From the NCBI GenBank assembly GCA_019359075.1, contig JAHHIB010000038.1, positions 1 to 64,000 on the forward strand: a stretch of 64,000 nt of DNA. The letters are read 5' to 3'. The position numbers were made by a program, and so were the translations under genes. Origin of the DNA: Kalymmatonema hyalinum WJT4-NPBG1 (GTDB lineage Bacteria; Cyanobacteriota; Cyanobacteriia; Cyanobacteriales; Nostocaceae). Position 1 is the first letter of the stretch; every line of letters starts with the position of its first letter. The notes under the pieces are model-generated. The model saw only the letters and a list, made by a program, of their open reading frames with translations, ran no database searches and was not told where the DNA came from. Shown one piece after another: positions 54,055 to 63,443 of this stretch.

Positions 54055-55368
54055 TCAAATATAGTCTTGGCTGTCAGAATTTGCCACGATACCAGGTAGT
54101 TCTACTTGCAACCAAGCACCGCCTGTCTTCGGATGGTTCATGGCTTTTATAAAACCGCCATGTGCTAGAACAATTTGCTGGACAATTGCCAAACCCAAAC
54201 CACTACCAACAATTCCTGAAGCCGAATGATTCTCTGAGGGTGTCACACGGGAGCGTGATTGATCCCCTCGGTAAAAGCGCTCGAACACGTGAGGTAAATC
54301 TTCTGGGGAAAAACCCATTCCGGAGTCAATAATGCTAATTTCTATTGCTGGTTCCCGATTATTCTGTCCCGGAACGATTTTTGCTTCGACGAGAATGGTT
54401 GTACTAGGTGGACTGTATTTGATACTGTTGTCCAGTAAGTTGAGAAACACCTGGTACATGCGAGATTCATCGGCGTTAATCCAGATATTTTCTGGACCGG
54501 AATAGCCAATCTCAATCTGATGTCGCTGTGCTAGGGGTGTTAAACTCTCCCACACAGACAGAATCAGCGATCGCACTTCTACTCTTTGACGATGCAGTTG
54601 GATGGTTGGGTTGGTTTCCAGTTGAGTGAGCTCTAACCAACTTTGCACTAAGTGAATCAATCTGTCAACCTCATGCAAGAGGCGGTTAACCCAACGATCC
54701 AAGGGCGGTTGCATCCGGTCTTGTAATGTTTCTACAACCAGACGGATTGAAGTTAGCGGAGTTCTCAGCTCGTGAGCCAGATCAGAAAAAGCGCGATCGC
54801 GTGCTAAGTTCATATCTAGCAAAGGCTGACGGTTTTCTATAAAGACTCCCACTTGTCCCTTGTCTAAGGGTAAGCTTGTCGCCTGTAACATCAAAGGCTT
54901 CACTTCTGATATAGCCGCCGCATTCTCGTAAGAAGGATGAAACACCCACTCCTTTGATTGTGGCATTTGGCGATCGCGAGTTTTCTCAATTAATCGGTCA
55001 AGTTCGTAAGACCTTACTAACTCTAGCAACAAGCGCACTTGTCCGGGTTGCCATCTTTGCAGATCCAATATTTTCCGTGCCTGCTCATTACACCAGAGCA
55101 GTTGATTTTCTTCGTCAACCTGTAAATACCCCACTGGCGCGAACTGCAGCAGGTCTTGGTATGTTTGGAGCAACTGCTGCGATTGTTGCCGTTGTTGCTT
55201 GACCAATCGAATTTCGTGCCGCAAACGAGGAATGAGCAGCGCCAACTCAGAAGAATGCCCGCTTAACGGTCGCAACACTTGTCCTAGGTAGCGGTTCAGT
55301 TGAAACTGTTGCCACACCCAAAAACTTACGCCTACCGCTAAACCCAGTAAAAATCCCAGTATAAGCAT
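54055..55368 (-). CDS. sphS: Phosphate-sensing histidine kinase SphS (PhoR family)
   Basis: A 437-residue kinase from ATG 55368: one N-terminal membrane segment (about residues 2-19), a PAS-like domain (LLQFAPVGYLQVDEENQLLWCNE), the dimerisation box with phospho-His199 (DLAHELRTPLTSIRL), and the ATPase domain with N box LLDNSIKYSPP, G1 IIDSGMGFSPEDLPHVFERFYRGD and G2 GSGLGLAIV. The single N-terminal segment without a periplasmic loop fits SphS, which senses phosphate through Pst/PhoU. The gap to sphR is 41 bases. Confidence 0.93.
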   Translation of the reverse strand: MLILGFLLGLAVGVSFWVWQQFQLNRYLGQVLRPLSGHSSELALLIPRLRHEIRLVKQQRQQSQQLLQTYQDLLQFAPVGYLQVDEENQLLWCNEQARKILDLQRWQPGQVRLLLELVRSYELDRLIEKTRDRQMPQSKEWVFHPSYENAAAISEVKPLMLQATSLPLDKGQVGVFIENRQPLLDMNLARDRAFSDLAHELRTPLTSIRLVVETLQDRMQPPLDRWVNRLLHEVDRLIHLVQSWLELTQLETNPTIQLHRQRVEVRSLILSVWESLTPLAQRHQIEIGYSGPENIWINADESRMYQVFLNLLDNSIKYSPPSTTILVEAKIVPGQNNREPAIEISIIDSGMGFSPEDLPHVFERFYRGDQSRSRVTPSENHSASGIVGSGLGLAIVQQIVLAHGGFIKAMNHPKTGGAWLQVELPGIVANSDSQDYI

Positions 55369-55409
55369 TGCTAGTTGTTAGTTGTTCTCTGACAACTAAA
55401 AACTAACAA

Positions 55410-56162
55410 CTATCCAAATCGATAGCCAAAACCTCGTACAGTCACAATATATTCTGGACGGCTCGGGTCTTGTTCTAATTTTTCGCGTAACCAGCGAATA
55501 TGAACATCCACAGTTTTGCTATCGCCAACAAAATCTGGTCCCCAAACTTGATCTAACAATTGCTCGCGTGACCATACCCTCCGGGCATAGCTCATAAACA
55601 GTTCCAGCAGTCGAAATTCCTTGGGCGACAAATTCACCTCTTGAGCGCGAACCAGTACGCGACATTCTTGGGGATACAAAGTAATTTCTTTATACTGCAG
55701 CACTGGTAGCTGAGGCAAACTGCTTAAGCGTTGGCGGCGGAGCAAAGCACGACAACGAGCCACGAGTTCCCGCATACTAAAGGGTTTGGTGAGGTAGTCA
55801 TCTGCTCCCACTTCTAGCCCCAAAACGCGGTCTGTTTCACTCCCCTTAGCGCTCAGCATTAATATCGGTACTGGGTTTCCTTGATATCGAAGCAAACGGC
55901 AGATATCTAATCCATTGATTTGAGGCAGCATCAAATCAAGAATCACCAGATCAAAGGAAAGCTCTCCTGAATTTGGTTCATAACTTTTTAGGTATTCTAC
56001 AGCCAACCGCCCATCAGTGGCAGTTACCACTCCATAACCTTCCTCTTCCAAAGCTAGAACAAGCATTTCCCGGATAAGTTCTTCATCTTCTACTACTAGG
56101 ATGCGGCTTCTTTGTCCAATTTCCGCTGTATGAGGATACTTGGGCGATTCGCTGGTATACAT
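55410..56162 (-). CDS. sphR: Phosphate response regulator SphR (PhoB family)
   Basis: From ATG 56162 the regulator has 250 residues (TTG 56198 is unlikely). The receiver domain has the acidic pair in VVEDEE, phospho-acceptor Asp76 (VILDLMLP) and LTKPFS. The OmpR/PhoB winged helix ends in SKTVDVHIRWLREKLEQDPSRPEYIVTVRGFGYRF. It should bind Pho boxes such as those before phoX. It is first gene of sphR-sphS-phoU. Confidence 0.93.
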   Translation of the reverse strand: MYTSESPKYPHTAEIGQRSRILVVEDEELIREMLVLALEEEGYGVVTATDGRLAVEYLKSYEPNSGELSFDLVILDLMLPQINGLDICRLLRYQGNPVPILMLSAKGSETDRVLGLEVGADDYLTKPFSMRELVARCRALLRRQRLSSLPQLPVLQYKEITLYPQECRVLVRAQEVNLSPKEFRLLELFMSYARRVWSREQLLDQVWGPDFVGDSKTVDVHIRWLREKLEQDPSRPEYIVTVRGFGYRFG

Positions 56163-56999
56163 TGATATCACAGAATTTCCTGCTTGTGATTGTATCAATA
56201 TTAATTATCTAATTTCAGTGTATCTACGCTTTATTAAAGCTATTTAACTTTGCAATTTGTAACATAAGCAACAGGACTGGTTTTATTATAAACCAATACA
56301 ACACAAAGCTAATAATTGTTTTTTTACAGCTTTGTTTTTTGAACGTTAAAAATACAACAAATAGCCATAGCTAAGGAAACTTCGCGCCCTGGATTTATGA
56401 CAAAGCTGAGATTAATTTATGTAGCAAGTAACTTGATAAATAGATCGGCACAAATTAAAGTTAACTCGTTCAAGCGGTCATTGCTCATGAGTCATTAGTA
56501 AGAGTAAGCAAGTTTCAGGCGTTTGAACATTTCATTTCTTAACTTACATTTTGCACCTGGTAAAACAAATGTCAAAGTCATTACATATTATTTGACGCAG
56601 TGTTATCGTCCGCCTAGGACTTATAGTTCTAGGCTAATAGCGTCAGTCCATTAAAATGGACTAAAACTGGATCTGACTTTTCAGGTCATGTGGAAAAACC
56701 AACGTGAAACCTAACCCCCTAGCCCCCTGACCCTAGCCCCCTGACCCTAATCCCCACTCCGTGGGGGTCCCGAGTTCCCTACAAGGGTTGGGGCTAAGGT
56801 AAGAGCCTCTCTTCTACAAGGACAGAGGAATGGAAGCGAGGTTTTCCAGATACCGTCAAAAGTCAGAAACTAGAGCTTATTTTTGAGTAGATTGAAACAC
56901 TATTTCATAGAAGCATTAGTGGTTTACTCGTAATGGTGCAAGATATTAGTTAACATAAATTTGTTTATTCCTACCTACCTGAGTTGAAAAAAGGTAGCT
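56163..56999. other. Gene-free stretch between sphR and the IS4-type remnant
   Basis: About 840 bases. Near 56240-56260 minus reads GTTAAATAGCTTTAATA, a weak Pho-box-like pair that could give autoregulation. At 56711-56752 CCCCCTAGCCCCCTGACCCTAG-type units repeat in tandem (14-15 base period), followed by a hairpin CCCCACTCCGTGGGG (56753-56767). A small direct element TAGGACTTATAGTTCTAGG lies at 56616-56634. No gene is seen. Confidence 0.4.
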
Positions 57000-57949
57000 A
57001 TGCTGCTTCTGAACGAGTACCCTTGGTCAACCCGTGAGATGATTCGACAGGTGCGACAAGCCGTTTTAGCCAAATTGCTATCCTACAAACCAATAGGACG
57101 AAGACCATGTTTGCCGGTGATCGTTGACTTAACGAGTTTGGAGAAGCGAGGCAAGTTGAAACCCTTCGATTCACTCATCAGTGTTTTGGATGGCTTTCCG
57201 AGGGTTACACCTAGTTGTGCTTTACCTGGTAGTAGGAGATTGGCGTGTGCCCTGGAACTTTCGGGTGTTTCGGGGTAAAGGCACAACTTCACCAGCTCAA
57301 TTGGGTTTGCGGTTAGTGCGACGATTGCCTAAAACCTTAACTCGTCGCTTTCAGGTGATGGTGTTGGCAGATACCGCCTTTGGTAGCGTTGAATTTGTGC
57401 AAGGCATTCGGAAGCTGAGATATCACGGTGTTGTCGGGGTGCGGTGCGATCGCCAACTGCTTGATGGTCGTAAAGTATCTAGTCTGTACAAACGAGGGCA
57501 ACAAGTCCGGCTTGATGGCTTGCCTTTGGTTGTTTCCATTTCCTGGTTCTATCTCAAGCGCAACGGCAAATGGCAGAAACGCTTTGTCCTCTCCACTAAA
57601 GCTTTGAAAGCCAGCACTATCAATTGGTGGGGCAAACGCCGATGGCAGATTGAGGGTTGGTTTAAGACCGCTAAACACCGTTTTGGGCTACATCCCTTTG
57701 CTCAACAAACCAAGCTGGGAATGTACCGTTGGCTGATTTTATCCTTGATTGCTTACCTGTTAGCACACGCTTGCTTATCTCTCTACTGGAGCCACCTCAT
57801 TGCCAGATTGGGGGCAAATGGCACAATTAGCTCTCCATACTCTCCTCCCTCAGTTGGTTGTATGCGTGTTGTTGACTGACATTCTCCGATTGCAATCCCT
57901 GCTCCAAGAGCAGGGAATTGATATCAAGATTTCTTGGTGCAAGATGTGA
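57000..57949 (+). pseudogene. IS4-type (DDE) transposase broken by two frameshifts
   Basis: The coding sequence runs through three frames: 57000 to about 57195 (PVIVDLTSLEKRGKLKPFDSLISV, with the first catalytic Asp), then about 57200-57800 (RGLHLVVLYLVVGDWRVPWN; MVLADTAFGSVEF with the second Asp; WWGKRRWQIEGWFKTAKHRFGL with the Y/R-E-type motif), then 57800-57949 (WGQMAQLALHTLLPQLVVCV...). Together they make a near-complete transposase of about 315 residues. Two shifts mean it is inactive unless frameshifting is programmed. Terminal repeats were not identified. Confidence 0.75.
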
Positions 57950-57976
57950 GTAGTAAAAGCCCGCTAAAGGTATGAG

Positions 57977-58360
57977 ATGAAAAAAAATAGAAAACACAAA
58001 GTTAACGATTGCTACTCTCATGAAATTTATAGTACAGGCGGAACCGTTACTTTAGTTAGACAGATCCAAGAAAATTTAAAACCCAGAGAAATTGTCGAAT
58101 TATTAAAATTGGTACCGCTTAAATTTGCCTTTCTAGAAATTAACAAAAAAATGTATTGGGTAGAAGCAGTAGAAGACACCCAAGAATTTTGGGAGTTAGA
58201 AGTGAAGCCTCACTTCTGCCAAAACCTAAATATAAAATTAAGGAATAAATTAGCCAGAAAAAAAAAGCTAAATTTTCAAATCAACGGTGATTGTTATTAT
58301 GCTTCTCTTTGGGAAGCCGAAAATTTAGATAAAATAATTGTTTTATTTATGGCTCACTGA
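57977..58360 (+). CDS. AT-rich hypothetical protein
   Basis: A 127-residue basic protein from ATG 57977, just after the transposase remnant. It has no membrane segment. Beta-alpha-like segments include PREIVELLKLVPLKFAFLEINKKMYWVEAV and KLNFQINGDCYYASLW. Not recognised. Codon use is strongly A/T, as in the small genes downstream, suggesting an accessory region around the IS. Confidence 0.45.
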   Translation: MKKNRKHKVNDCYSHEIYSTGGTVTLVRQIQENLKPREIVELLKLVPLKFAFLEINKKMYWVEAVEDTQEFWELEVKPHFCQNLNIKLRNKLARKKKLNFQINGDCYYASLWEAENLDKIIVLFMAH

Positions 58361-58926
58361 ATCAATTGCAGAAACCTCTCAAAGTTGATGAAAGAAATTC
58401 CTCTAGACTAGAATTACTTCCAGCCAAAGGTTCGCCCTAGGTGGCTCTCATCAGACGACTTTGACCAAATGTTAACCGTAAAGAATCGCTTAAGTTGTTT
58501 AGGTGATGTCAAAATGCAAGGCGTGGAAGAGTCACGGCTGGGAGCTTTTCAAGGGTGCGATCGCCTATGGCACCAGCGAAGCGGATCGCCCGTTCTGGTC
58601 AGTAGTTGGTAGGCAGTAGCCAGCGGTCACTGGAGACTCTTTCTTTACAATCTTGAAACCTTTGTCTGGCATCCGTTTTGAACACTGAGATTGTAAGCAA
58701 GCTTGACAAAATTACGCTTCTTCTTCTCGCCAAAACTACGTTTTTATTGAGAATTAACGACGAACGAATCAGAGTTAGAAAAAACGTAAGTGATTACTCT
58801 TGCAAATGTTAAGAAAGATCCGGGTAATGGATAGCTTCTTATAAGAGAGGGAGGAGCAATGTAAAAATTATGGTTTTAACAAGGGAGAGCGCGTTGAATA
58901 TTCTGTACTCCTGAGTTCTTTCTTGG
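58361..58926. other. Gene-free stretch
   Basis: About 565 bases. On plus, 58419-58540 is open and reads FQPKVRPRWLSSDDFDQMLTV in part, which may be a gene fragment but has no start. A HIP1 site lies at 58558-58565. Nothing firm is seen. Confidence 0.3.
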
Positions 58927-59043
58927 TCAAACTATTTTTTTTATGGAGTCAGTCGATTTGTTCTTAGAATCTGAATTCATGAAACCAGCCTCAGTCTTTT
59001 TTGGTTTATCTTTTGGTGGTGGAACTGATTTTTCGGTAGCCAT
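58927..59043 (-). CDS. 38-residue Lys/Ser/Pro-rich small protein
   Basis: ATG 59043 is preceded by AGAGGAAAAAAT, a good ribosome site, and the frame runs 38 codons to TGA 58927-58929. The product is hydrophilic and lysine-rich (ATEKSVPPPKDKPKKTEAGF at the start, SDSIKKIV-like end) and probably disordered. Support is the ribosome site and start only. It could be a small regulatory or modified peptide. Confidence 0.4.
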   Translation of the reverse strand: MATEKSVPPPKDKPKKTEAGFMNSDSKNKSTDSIKKIV

Positions 59044-59145
59044 ATTTTTTCCTCTGAATTAACTACAAATTGATCTACACTCTGTTTAGGAATAATTCCG
59101 TAAAAAGAATTTTCAAGCGTCTTGACTTTCATACAAAAGAAAATA

Positions 59146-59169
59146 GAGACGCATAAATCAAGCGTCTCT
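59146..59169. terminator. GAGACGC hairpin between two small minus-strand genes
   Basis: GAGACGC (59146-59152) pairs with GCGTCTC (59163-59169). A near copy, GAGACGC (59505-59511) with GCGTCTC (59525-59531), lies between the basic-peptide gene and hisA. The pair may be terminators or copies of one mobile palindrome. Confidence 0.4.
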
Positions 59170-59213
59170 ACCAGAGAGGAAACCCATTAACTATAAAAAT
59201 TAAAAATTAAAAA

Positions 59214-59411
59214 TTAAAAATTAAAAAACTTATTAAAAAATTTCTTTAGTAAGCGCTTGATTTTAATCAAGAATTTTTTAAAATTGATTTTTTTGAACCT
59301 GGAAGTACCAGGGATCATCGAAAATCTTTGAATGTTGGAATTTATTAACCTGGTAGCACCAGAGTTGGTTTTGACTGGTCTACCTCTGTTAGGAGGTCTT
59401 TTACGAGCCAT
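59214..59411 (-). CDS. 65-residue highly basic small protein
   Basis: From ATG 59411 the product is 65 residues, Arg/Lys-rich throughout: ARKRPPNRGRPVKTNSGATR at the start and a Lys/Phe-rich end (FKKFLIKIKRLLKKFFNKFF). The end looks like an amphipathic cationic helix, as in membrane-active or nucleic-acid-binding peptides. Its stop lies in a TAAAAAT tandem repeat, so part of the Lys/Phe tail may be repeat-derived. Not recognised; a weak ribosome site lowers certainty. Confidence 0.4.
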   Translation of the reverse strand: MARKRPPNRGRPVKTNSGATRLINSNIQRFSMIPGTSRFKKINFKKFLIKIKRLLKKFFNKFFNF

Positions 59412-59552
59412 ATTAAGAACTGGATAATTGCTTACAAGTTGGGATACACGGCCGGAAATGACTAATCCGGAAAATTTCAAAAAAGAATTCGGTTAAAGGA
59501 AGAAGAGACGCGCTAGAGATGAAAGCGTCTCTATATTGCAGGGTAGGTGATA

Positions 59553-60326
59553 TTAGGCAAATGCGGAAAAATCTATATTAGGCGGAATATCCTGAATCCG
59601 CCCTTGACCTACCGCACGCAATGCTTCTCTAAGAGAAACATCACCAGTGTACAGTGCGCGACCGACAATGACACCAATCACGCCTTGTGGTTCTAACGCC
59701 AATAGGCTTAACAAATCGGTGACAGAACTGACACCACCAGAAGCAATGACAGGAATGGAAATTGTCGCCGCGATCGCTCGCAAAGCTTCTATATTTGGTC
59801 CAGAAAGAGTACCATCACGTTGGATATCGGTGTATATTATGGCGGCTGCTCCTAATTCTTGCATTTGTACAGCCAGTTGAGTTGCCAAAACTTCCGAAGT
59901 TTCTTGCCAGCCGCGAGTTGCTACCATTCCATTACGCGCATCGATACCGATAACAATCTGTCCTGGAAATTCTTGGCACAGTTCTTGTACGAGTTGGGGT
60001 TGTTCTACGGCTATAGTTCCCAAAATGACGCGCTGCACGCCTAAATTCAGTAACTGTTGCATGCGAGAGCGATCGCGCACGCCTCCACCCACTTGAACCG
60101 GTACTGACACTGCTTGAGTTATTGCCTCAATTGCTGGCAAATTAACTAATTCCCCTGTTTTTGCTCCATCCAAATCAACTACGTGTAGTCTAGTGGCTCC
60201 CTGTTCCACCCACTGTTGAGCCACTTCAACTGGATTGTCGTTGAAAACTTGCGATTGTTCATAATCTCCCTGATAAAGTCGCACGCAGCGACCTTCTAGT
60301 AAGTCTATTGCTGGAATAACTTCCAT
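59553..60326 (-). CDS. hisA: Phosphoribosylformimino-AICAR-ribotide isomerase HisA
   Basis: A 257-residue (beta-alpha)8 barrel from ATG 60326. Catalytic and phosphate-binding features are clear: [20 protein letters not shown] with catalytic Asp8, [30 protein letters not shown] with the second catalytic Asp and IASGGVSS. It catalyses the fourth step of histidine synthesis. No other his genes are adjacent, as usual in cyanobacteria. Confidence 0.97.
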   Translation of the reverse strand: MEVIPAIDLLEGRCVRLYQGDYEQSQVFNDNPVEVAQQWVEQGATRLHVVDLDGAKTGELVNLPAIEAITQAVSVPVQVGGGVRDRSRMQQLLNLGVQRVILGTIAVEQPQLVQELCQEFPGQIVIGIDARNGMVATRGWQETSEVLATQLAVQMQELGAAAIIYTDIQRDGTLSGPNIEALRAIAATISIPVIASGGVSSVTDLLSLLALEPQGVIGVIVGRALYTGDVSLREALRAVGQGRIQDIPPNIDFSAFA

Positions 60327-60369
60327 TTATAACTTCTCCTTTTTTCCCACTGTAAAATTTCCTAACAAA

Positions 60370-61560
60370 TCAATTTTTGTTTGCCGAACCACTTGCCAAA
60401 ATTTCTAATAACGCTTGGCGATAAATCTTTAAACCTTCGGCATTGAGATGGTCGCCATCACTTGTTAAATTGTCTTTGAGAACATTATTTTCATATAAAG
60501 ATTGTATGCCTGACGATTGAACTGGCACATTTTCAGTTGTCGCAACTTGATTGATCACAGTATTAATTTCCTCAACTTTCGATTGTGGAGCGGCGACAGT
60601 CGGATCTTTGCTAGCAGCAACTGTTGAGTAGAAAGCAGGAATGAGAAAAATTTCTTTAGTTCCCATTCCTCTTACTAACGAAATAGACTCTTTCAATTTT
60701 TCGGTAAATACCTCTTTACTTACCCCATACAAAGCATCATTTCCACCAATGGCAATAATGGTTTTTTGGCATTTTACATTGCCTGTAGCTAAAATTTTCA
60801 ACTGTTCAACTAATGAAATTGTACTCAATCCATTTAAGGCAAAATTAAACGTTCCTTCACCAAGGGAATTCCCAAGTTGAGCAGAAACAGAATCTCCAAA
60901 TAAGCAGCCGGAAAATTGTTTTCCTTTACTTGCCAGTCTTTGATATTGGGTTTGAATTTGCCATATAGGTGTAGAAGTTAGGTTATCCTTTTGTGGCGTA
61001 TTTTGTGACGCATTAGATGAACTCGAATATAATTTTGATTGATTCAGTATTTCTAAAGCTTGCGGCAAATCCACTACTAGTTTTTCGCTAGGATAAGCTT
61101 TCAGAAAGCTGATGATTCCCAGACCTTCTCTTGATTTGGCTCCTAAGATAATGGCTGAACGTAGTGCTTGTATCCCAGCTTTGTCACGACGCGTAACGCT
61201 TTTAGAAGCAGCAGATAAAAGCATTTTGCCAAGACTTGTGTCTAGTAGCTTGTCCACAGCCACAATATCAAGAGACATATTTACGTGAAGTGCCTGTTGC
61301 AATCTCTGTTGCTGTTTAGGATTTAGGTAACGCAGGAAAGAGTTGAGATCAGAAGAAACCTGTTGAGTTTCAGCATACTTACGCAAATCTTCCACAGGAA
61401 GTGATTGCTCAAACAATCCATATCTGACAACAAATTTTTCAGCGGCAAAACTAGAAGATGAACTCTGAAGACTATCAACAGCTAAAAATGTTACACAACC
61501 TGATAGGCATAACAGAGTGCGGGAAAAATATTTAATAACAGAAGATAGCTGCAATGACAT
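60370..61560 (-). CDS. DUF1400 domain fused to an SGNH/GDSL hydrolase, exported
   Basis: A 396-residue protein from ATG 61560 with a signal peptide (cleavage near SFAAEK). Residues 40-165 form a DUF1400 domain (VVRYGLFEQSLPVEDLRKYA; LNSFLRYLNPKQQQRLQQAL; EGLGIISFLKAYPSEKLVVDL), usually found before an alpha/beta hydrolase. Here residues 200-390 are instead an SGNH hydrolase: block I FGDSVSAQL (Ser), block III IAIGGNDALYG and block V DGDHLNAEGL (Asp/His). It likely hydrolyses an ester, such as an acylated glycan or lipid, outside the membrane. Confidence 0.75.
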   Translation of the reverse strand: MSLQLSSVIKYFSRTLLCLSGCVTFLAVDSLQSSSSSFAAEKFVVRYGLFEQSLPVEDLRKYAETQQVSSDLNSFLRYLNPKQQQRLQQALHVNMSLDIVAVDKLLDTSLGKMLLSAASKSVTRRDKAGIQALRSAIILGAKSREGLGIISFLKAYPSEKLVVDLPQALEILNQSKLYSSSSNASQNTPQKDNLTSTPIWQIQTQYQRLASKGKQFSGCLFGDSVSAQLGNSLGEGTFNFALNGLSTISLVEQLKILATGNVKCQKTIIAIGGNDALYGVSKEVFTEKLKESISLVRGMGTKEIFLIPAFYSTVAASKDPTVAAPQSKVEEINTVINQVATTENVPVQSSGIQSLYENNVLKDNLTSDGDHLNAEGLKIYRQALLEILASGSANKN

Positions 61561-61569
61561 AGGTGATTT

Positions 61570-61917
61570 TTAGTCTTGAGAAGTGGGTGATGACATTTGC
61601 GATGACATTTGCTCAGGGGGAGTAGGGACAACAGCTTGATTTTGAATCACAGCTTGCCGGAAACCTAGGACAATGAAAATATTAAAAAATGTCAAGAAAA
61701 ATTCTGCGCTCCCGTGCAGCCAATCAACATTTGCTAGAGACTGACCATAATGGACTTGGGCATAAATTCCCGCTGGAATGGTGATGGCGACAAACACGAG
61801 AGTACCGTAGAAACCATACAGCGCCAAACGGGGCATTTGACTACTGCGGCTGATAAACCACAAGAAACCCAAGTAGGGAAACAATGAAAGGGCAAACAGG
61901 GCTTCTTTTGAAATCAT
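61570..61917 (-). CDS. DUF3593 membrane protein
   Basis: A 115-residue protein with three membrane helices from ATG 61917, matching DUF3593 (ALFALSLFPYLGFLWFISRS, YGFYGTLVFVAITIPAGIYA, DWLHGSAEFFLTFFNIFIVLGF). Its start overlaps the DUF2499 stop by four bases (ATGA), indicating coupled translation. The two families are conserved together in cyanobacteria and plastid lineages; function is unknown. Confidence 0.85.
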   Translation of the reverse strand: MISKEALFALSLFPYLGFLWFISRSSQMPRLALYGFYGTLVFVAITIPAGIYAQVHYGQSLANVDWLHGSAEFFLTFFNIFIVLGFRQAVIQNQAVVPTPPEQMSSQMSSPTSQD

Positions 61918-62261
61918 CGCTCTAATTTTATAGTTTTTGTAGACACAGGATTGCTATCAGTTTTGATTGACTGATTGGAACGCCAAATTAACACCGCAGC
62001 TGCCCAAAGCGTAAAATTACCGACTAAGGTCATACTTGCTTGCAGCGTCACCAGCCATTCTAGAGATTCGGAATTATCAAAATAGTGCCAAGTGCAAGCA
62101 CACATGGCGCTAACTAGAGCAGGTAACATAGCAAAGGACAATGCCCACCAAGCACGGTTACCTGTCACTTCTCCGTATTTCCAGATTAACCAAATAGCGG
62201 CAATCCACTCAATAACGCTAGATATATGAATAATCCAAGTAGGAATCGAAAGAGCGTGCAT
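61914..62261 (-). CDS. DUF2499 membrane protein
   Basis: From ATG 62261 (TTG 62270 is unlikely) it has 115 residues and three to four membrane segments, with the DUF2499 pattern HALSIPTWIIHISSVIEWIAA, NRAWWALSFAMLPALVSAMCACTWHYFDN and TLVGNFTLWAAAVLIW. It is coupled with DUF3593 and divergent from csaB across 39 bases that hold an ATTCAAA tandem repeat. Confidence 0.85.
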   Translation of the reverse strand: MHALSIPTWIIHISSVIEWIAAIWLIWKYGEVTGNRAWWALSFAMLPALVSAMCACTWHYFDNSESLEWLVTLQASMTLVGNFTLWAAAVLIWRSNQSIKTDSNPVSTKTIKLER

Positions 62262-62300
62262 AATATTCAAGATTCAAAATTCAAAATTCAAAATCAAAGT

Positions 62301-63344
62301 ATGCGGGTGTTGTTATCAGGGTATTACGGTAAGGGAAACGGTGGGGACGAAGCTTTATTAGCAACGCTTCTACAGATGCTACCACCATCAGTCACGCCTG
62401 TGGTTCTCTCTGGCAATCCTGAAGAAACTCGCGATCGCTACAACGTGGAAGCGCATGATCGCATGGTACCTTTCACCGTACTACAAGCTTTGCGCTCCTG
62501 CGGTGCTTTTCTTTGGGGTGGTGGTAGTTTAATACAAGATACAACCAGTGCCGTTAGCCCATTTTATTATGGGGGAATCATGGCATTAGCCCAAAAAATG
62601 GGTTTGAAAACCGTTGCTTGGGGACAAGGAATTGGTCCATTGAAGCGTCCTATGACTCGTTGGTTAGCACGGCAAACTTTTGGCGGTTGTACAAAAGTGA
62701 GCGTGCGCGATCGCGCTTCTGCGGCTTTGCTTAGTGATTGGCAAATTCCTTTTATACTGGCTCCAGATCCCGTGTGGGCATTGGAAAGTAAACCCGTTCC
62801 TGGACTTTGGGATTTACCTGCTCCCAGAGTTGCTGTAACTTTACGAACCCATCCCCAGTTAACAGAAACACGCCTTGCTCATCTGACTCGCGCACTCGTT
62901 GATTTTCAAAAAGCCACACAAACTTTTATATTACTGTTGCCTTTTCAAAAAAGTGAAGATTTAGGAATAGCCCAAGCAATTCAACCGCAACTCAAAGATG
63001 TCAGCCAAATTATGTGTCTAGAAGAACCGCAACTTTTGAAAGGAGTGTTTCGCGGTGTAGAAATGGCAATTGGGATGCGTTTACATAGCTTAATTATGGC
63101 AGCAAGTGAAGGGTGTCGCTGCTTTGCTCTGAGTTACGATCCCAAGGTGAATCGATTGATGGAAGATGTAGATATGCCTGGATGGGATTTGGCTAATTTG
63201 CCAGATGATCCCAATCTCATTGGTAAAACATGGATAGAACACTACGCCAATGGCGACCCATTGTCAACAGAAAAAATTCAGTTTTTGCTAGATAGAGCAC
63301 TGATTCACCGCGAGGTGTTGAGCGAAGCATTGACTGAGGATTAA
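62301..63344 (+). CDS. csaB: Polysaccharide pyruvyl transferase CsaB
   Basis: A 347-residue enzyme from ATG 62301; the longer frame from 62226 merely translates the ATTCAAA repeats. Motifs are LLSGYYGKGNGGDEALL, LWGGGSLIQDTTS, VAWGQGIGPL and GMRLHSLIMAA (His), as in CsaB-type pyruvyl transferases. CsaB adds pyruvate ketal to cell-wall polysaccharide so that SLH-domain proteins can bind, which would suit anchoring of the SLH porin at 47695-49356. Confidence 0.92.
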   Translation: MRVLLSGYYGKGNGGDEALLATLLQMLPPSVTPVVLSGNPEETRDRYNVEAHDRMVPFTVLQALRSCGAFLWGGGSLIQDTTSAVSPFYYGGIMALAQKMGLKTVAWGQGIGPLKRPMTRWLARQTFGGCTKVSVRDRASAALLSDWQIPFILAPDPVWALESKPVPGLWDLPAPRVAVTLRTHPQLTETRLAHLTRALVDFQKATQTFILLLPFQKSEDLGIAQAIQPQLKDVSQIMCLEEPQLLKGVFRGVEMAIGMRLHSLIMAASEGCRCFALSYDPKVNRLMEDVDMPGWDLANLPDDPNLIGKTWIEHYANGDPLSTEKIQFLLDRALIHREVLSEALTED

Positions 63345-63443
63345 TGCTTTTAAGGCATTTATAAACTATCAATACATTTCTTATATGGACGGGCGAGACG
63401 CCCGTGCCACAATATTTGAGAAAATTTGTACATAGCGTGATAG

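Noticed and set aside
62226-62300. N-terminal extension of CsaB
   Set aside because: The residues are translated from ATTCAAA tandem repeats; the conserved protein starts at ATG 62301.
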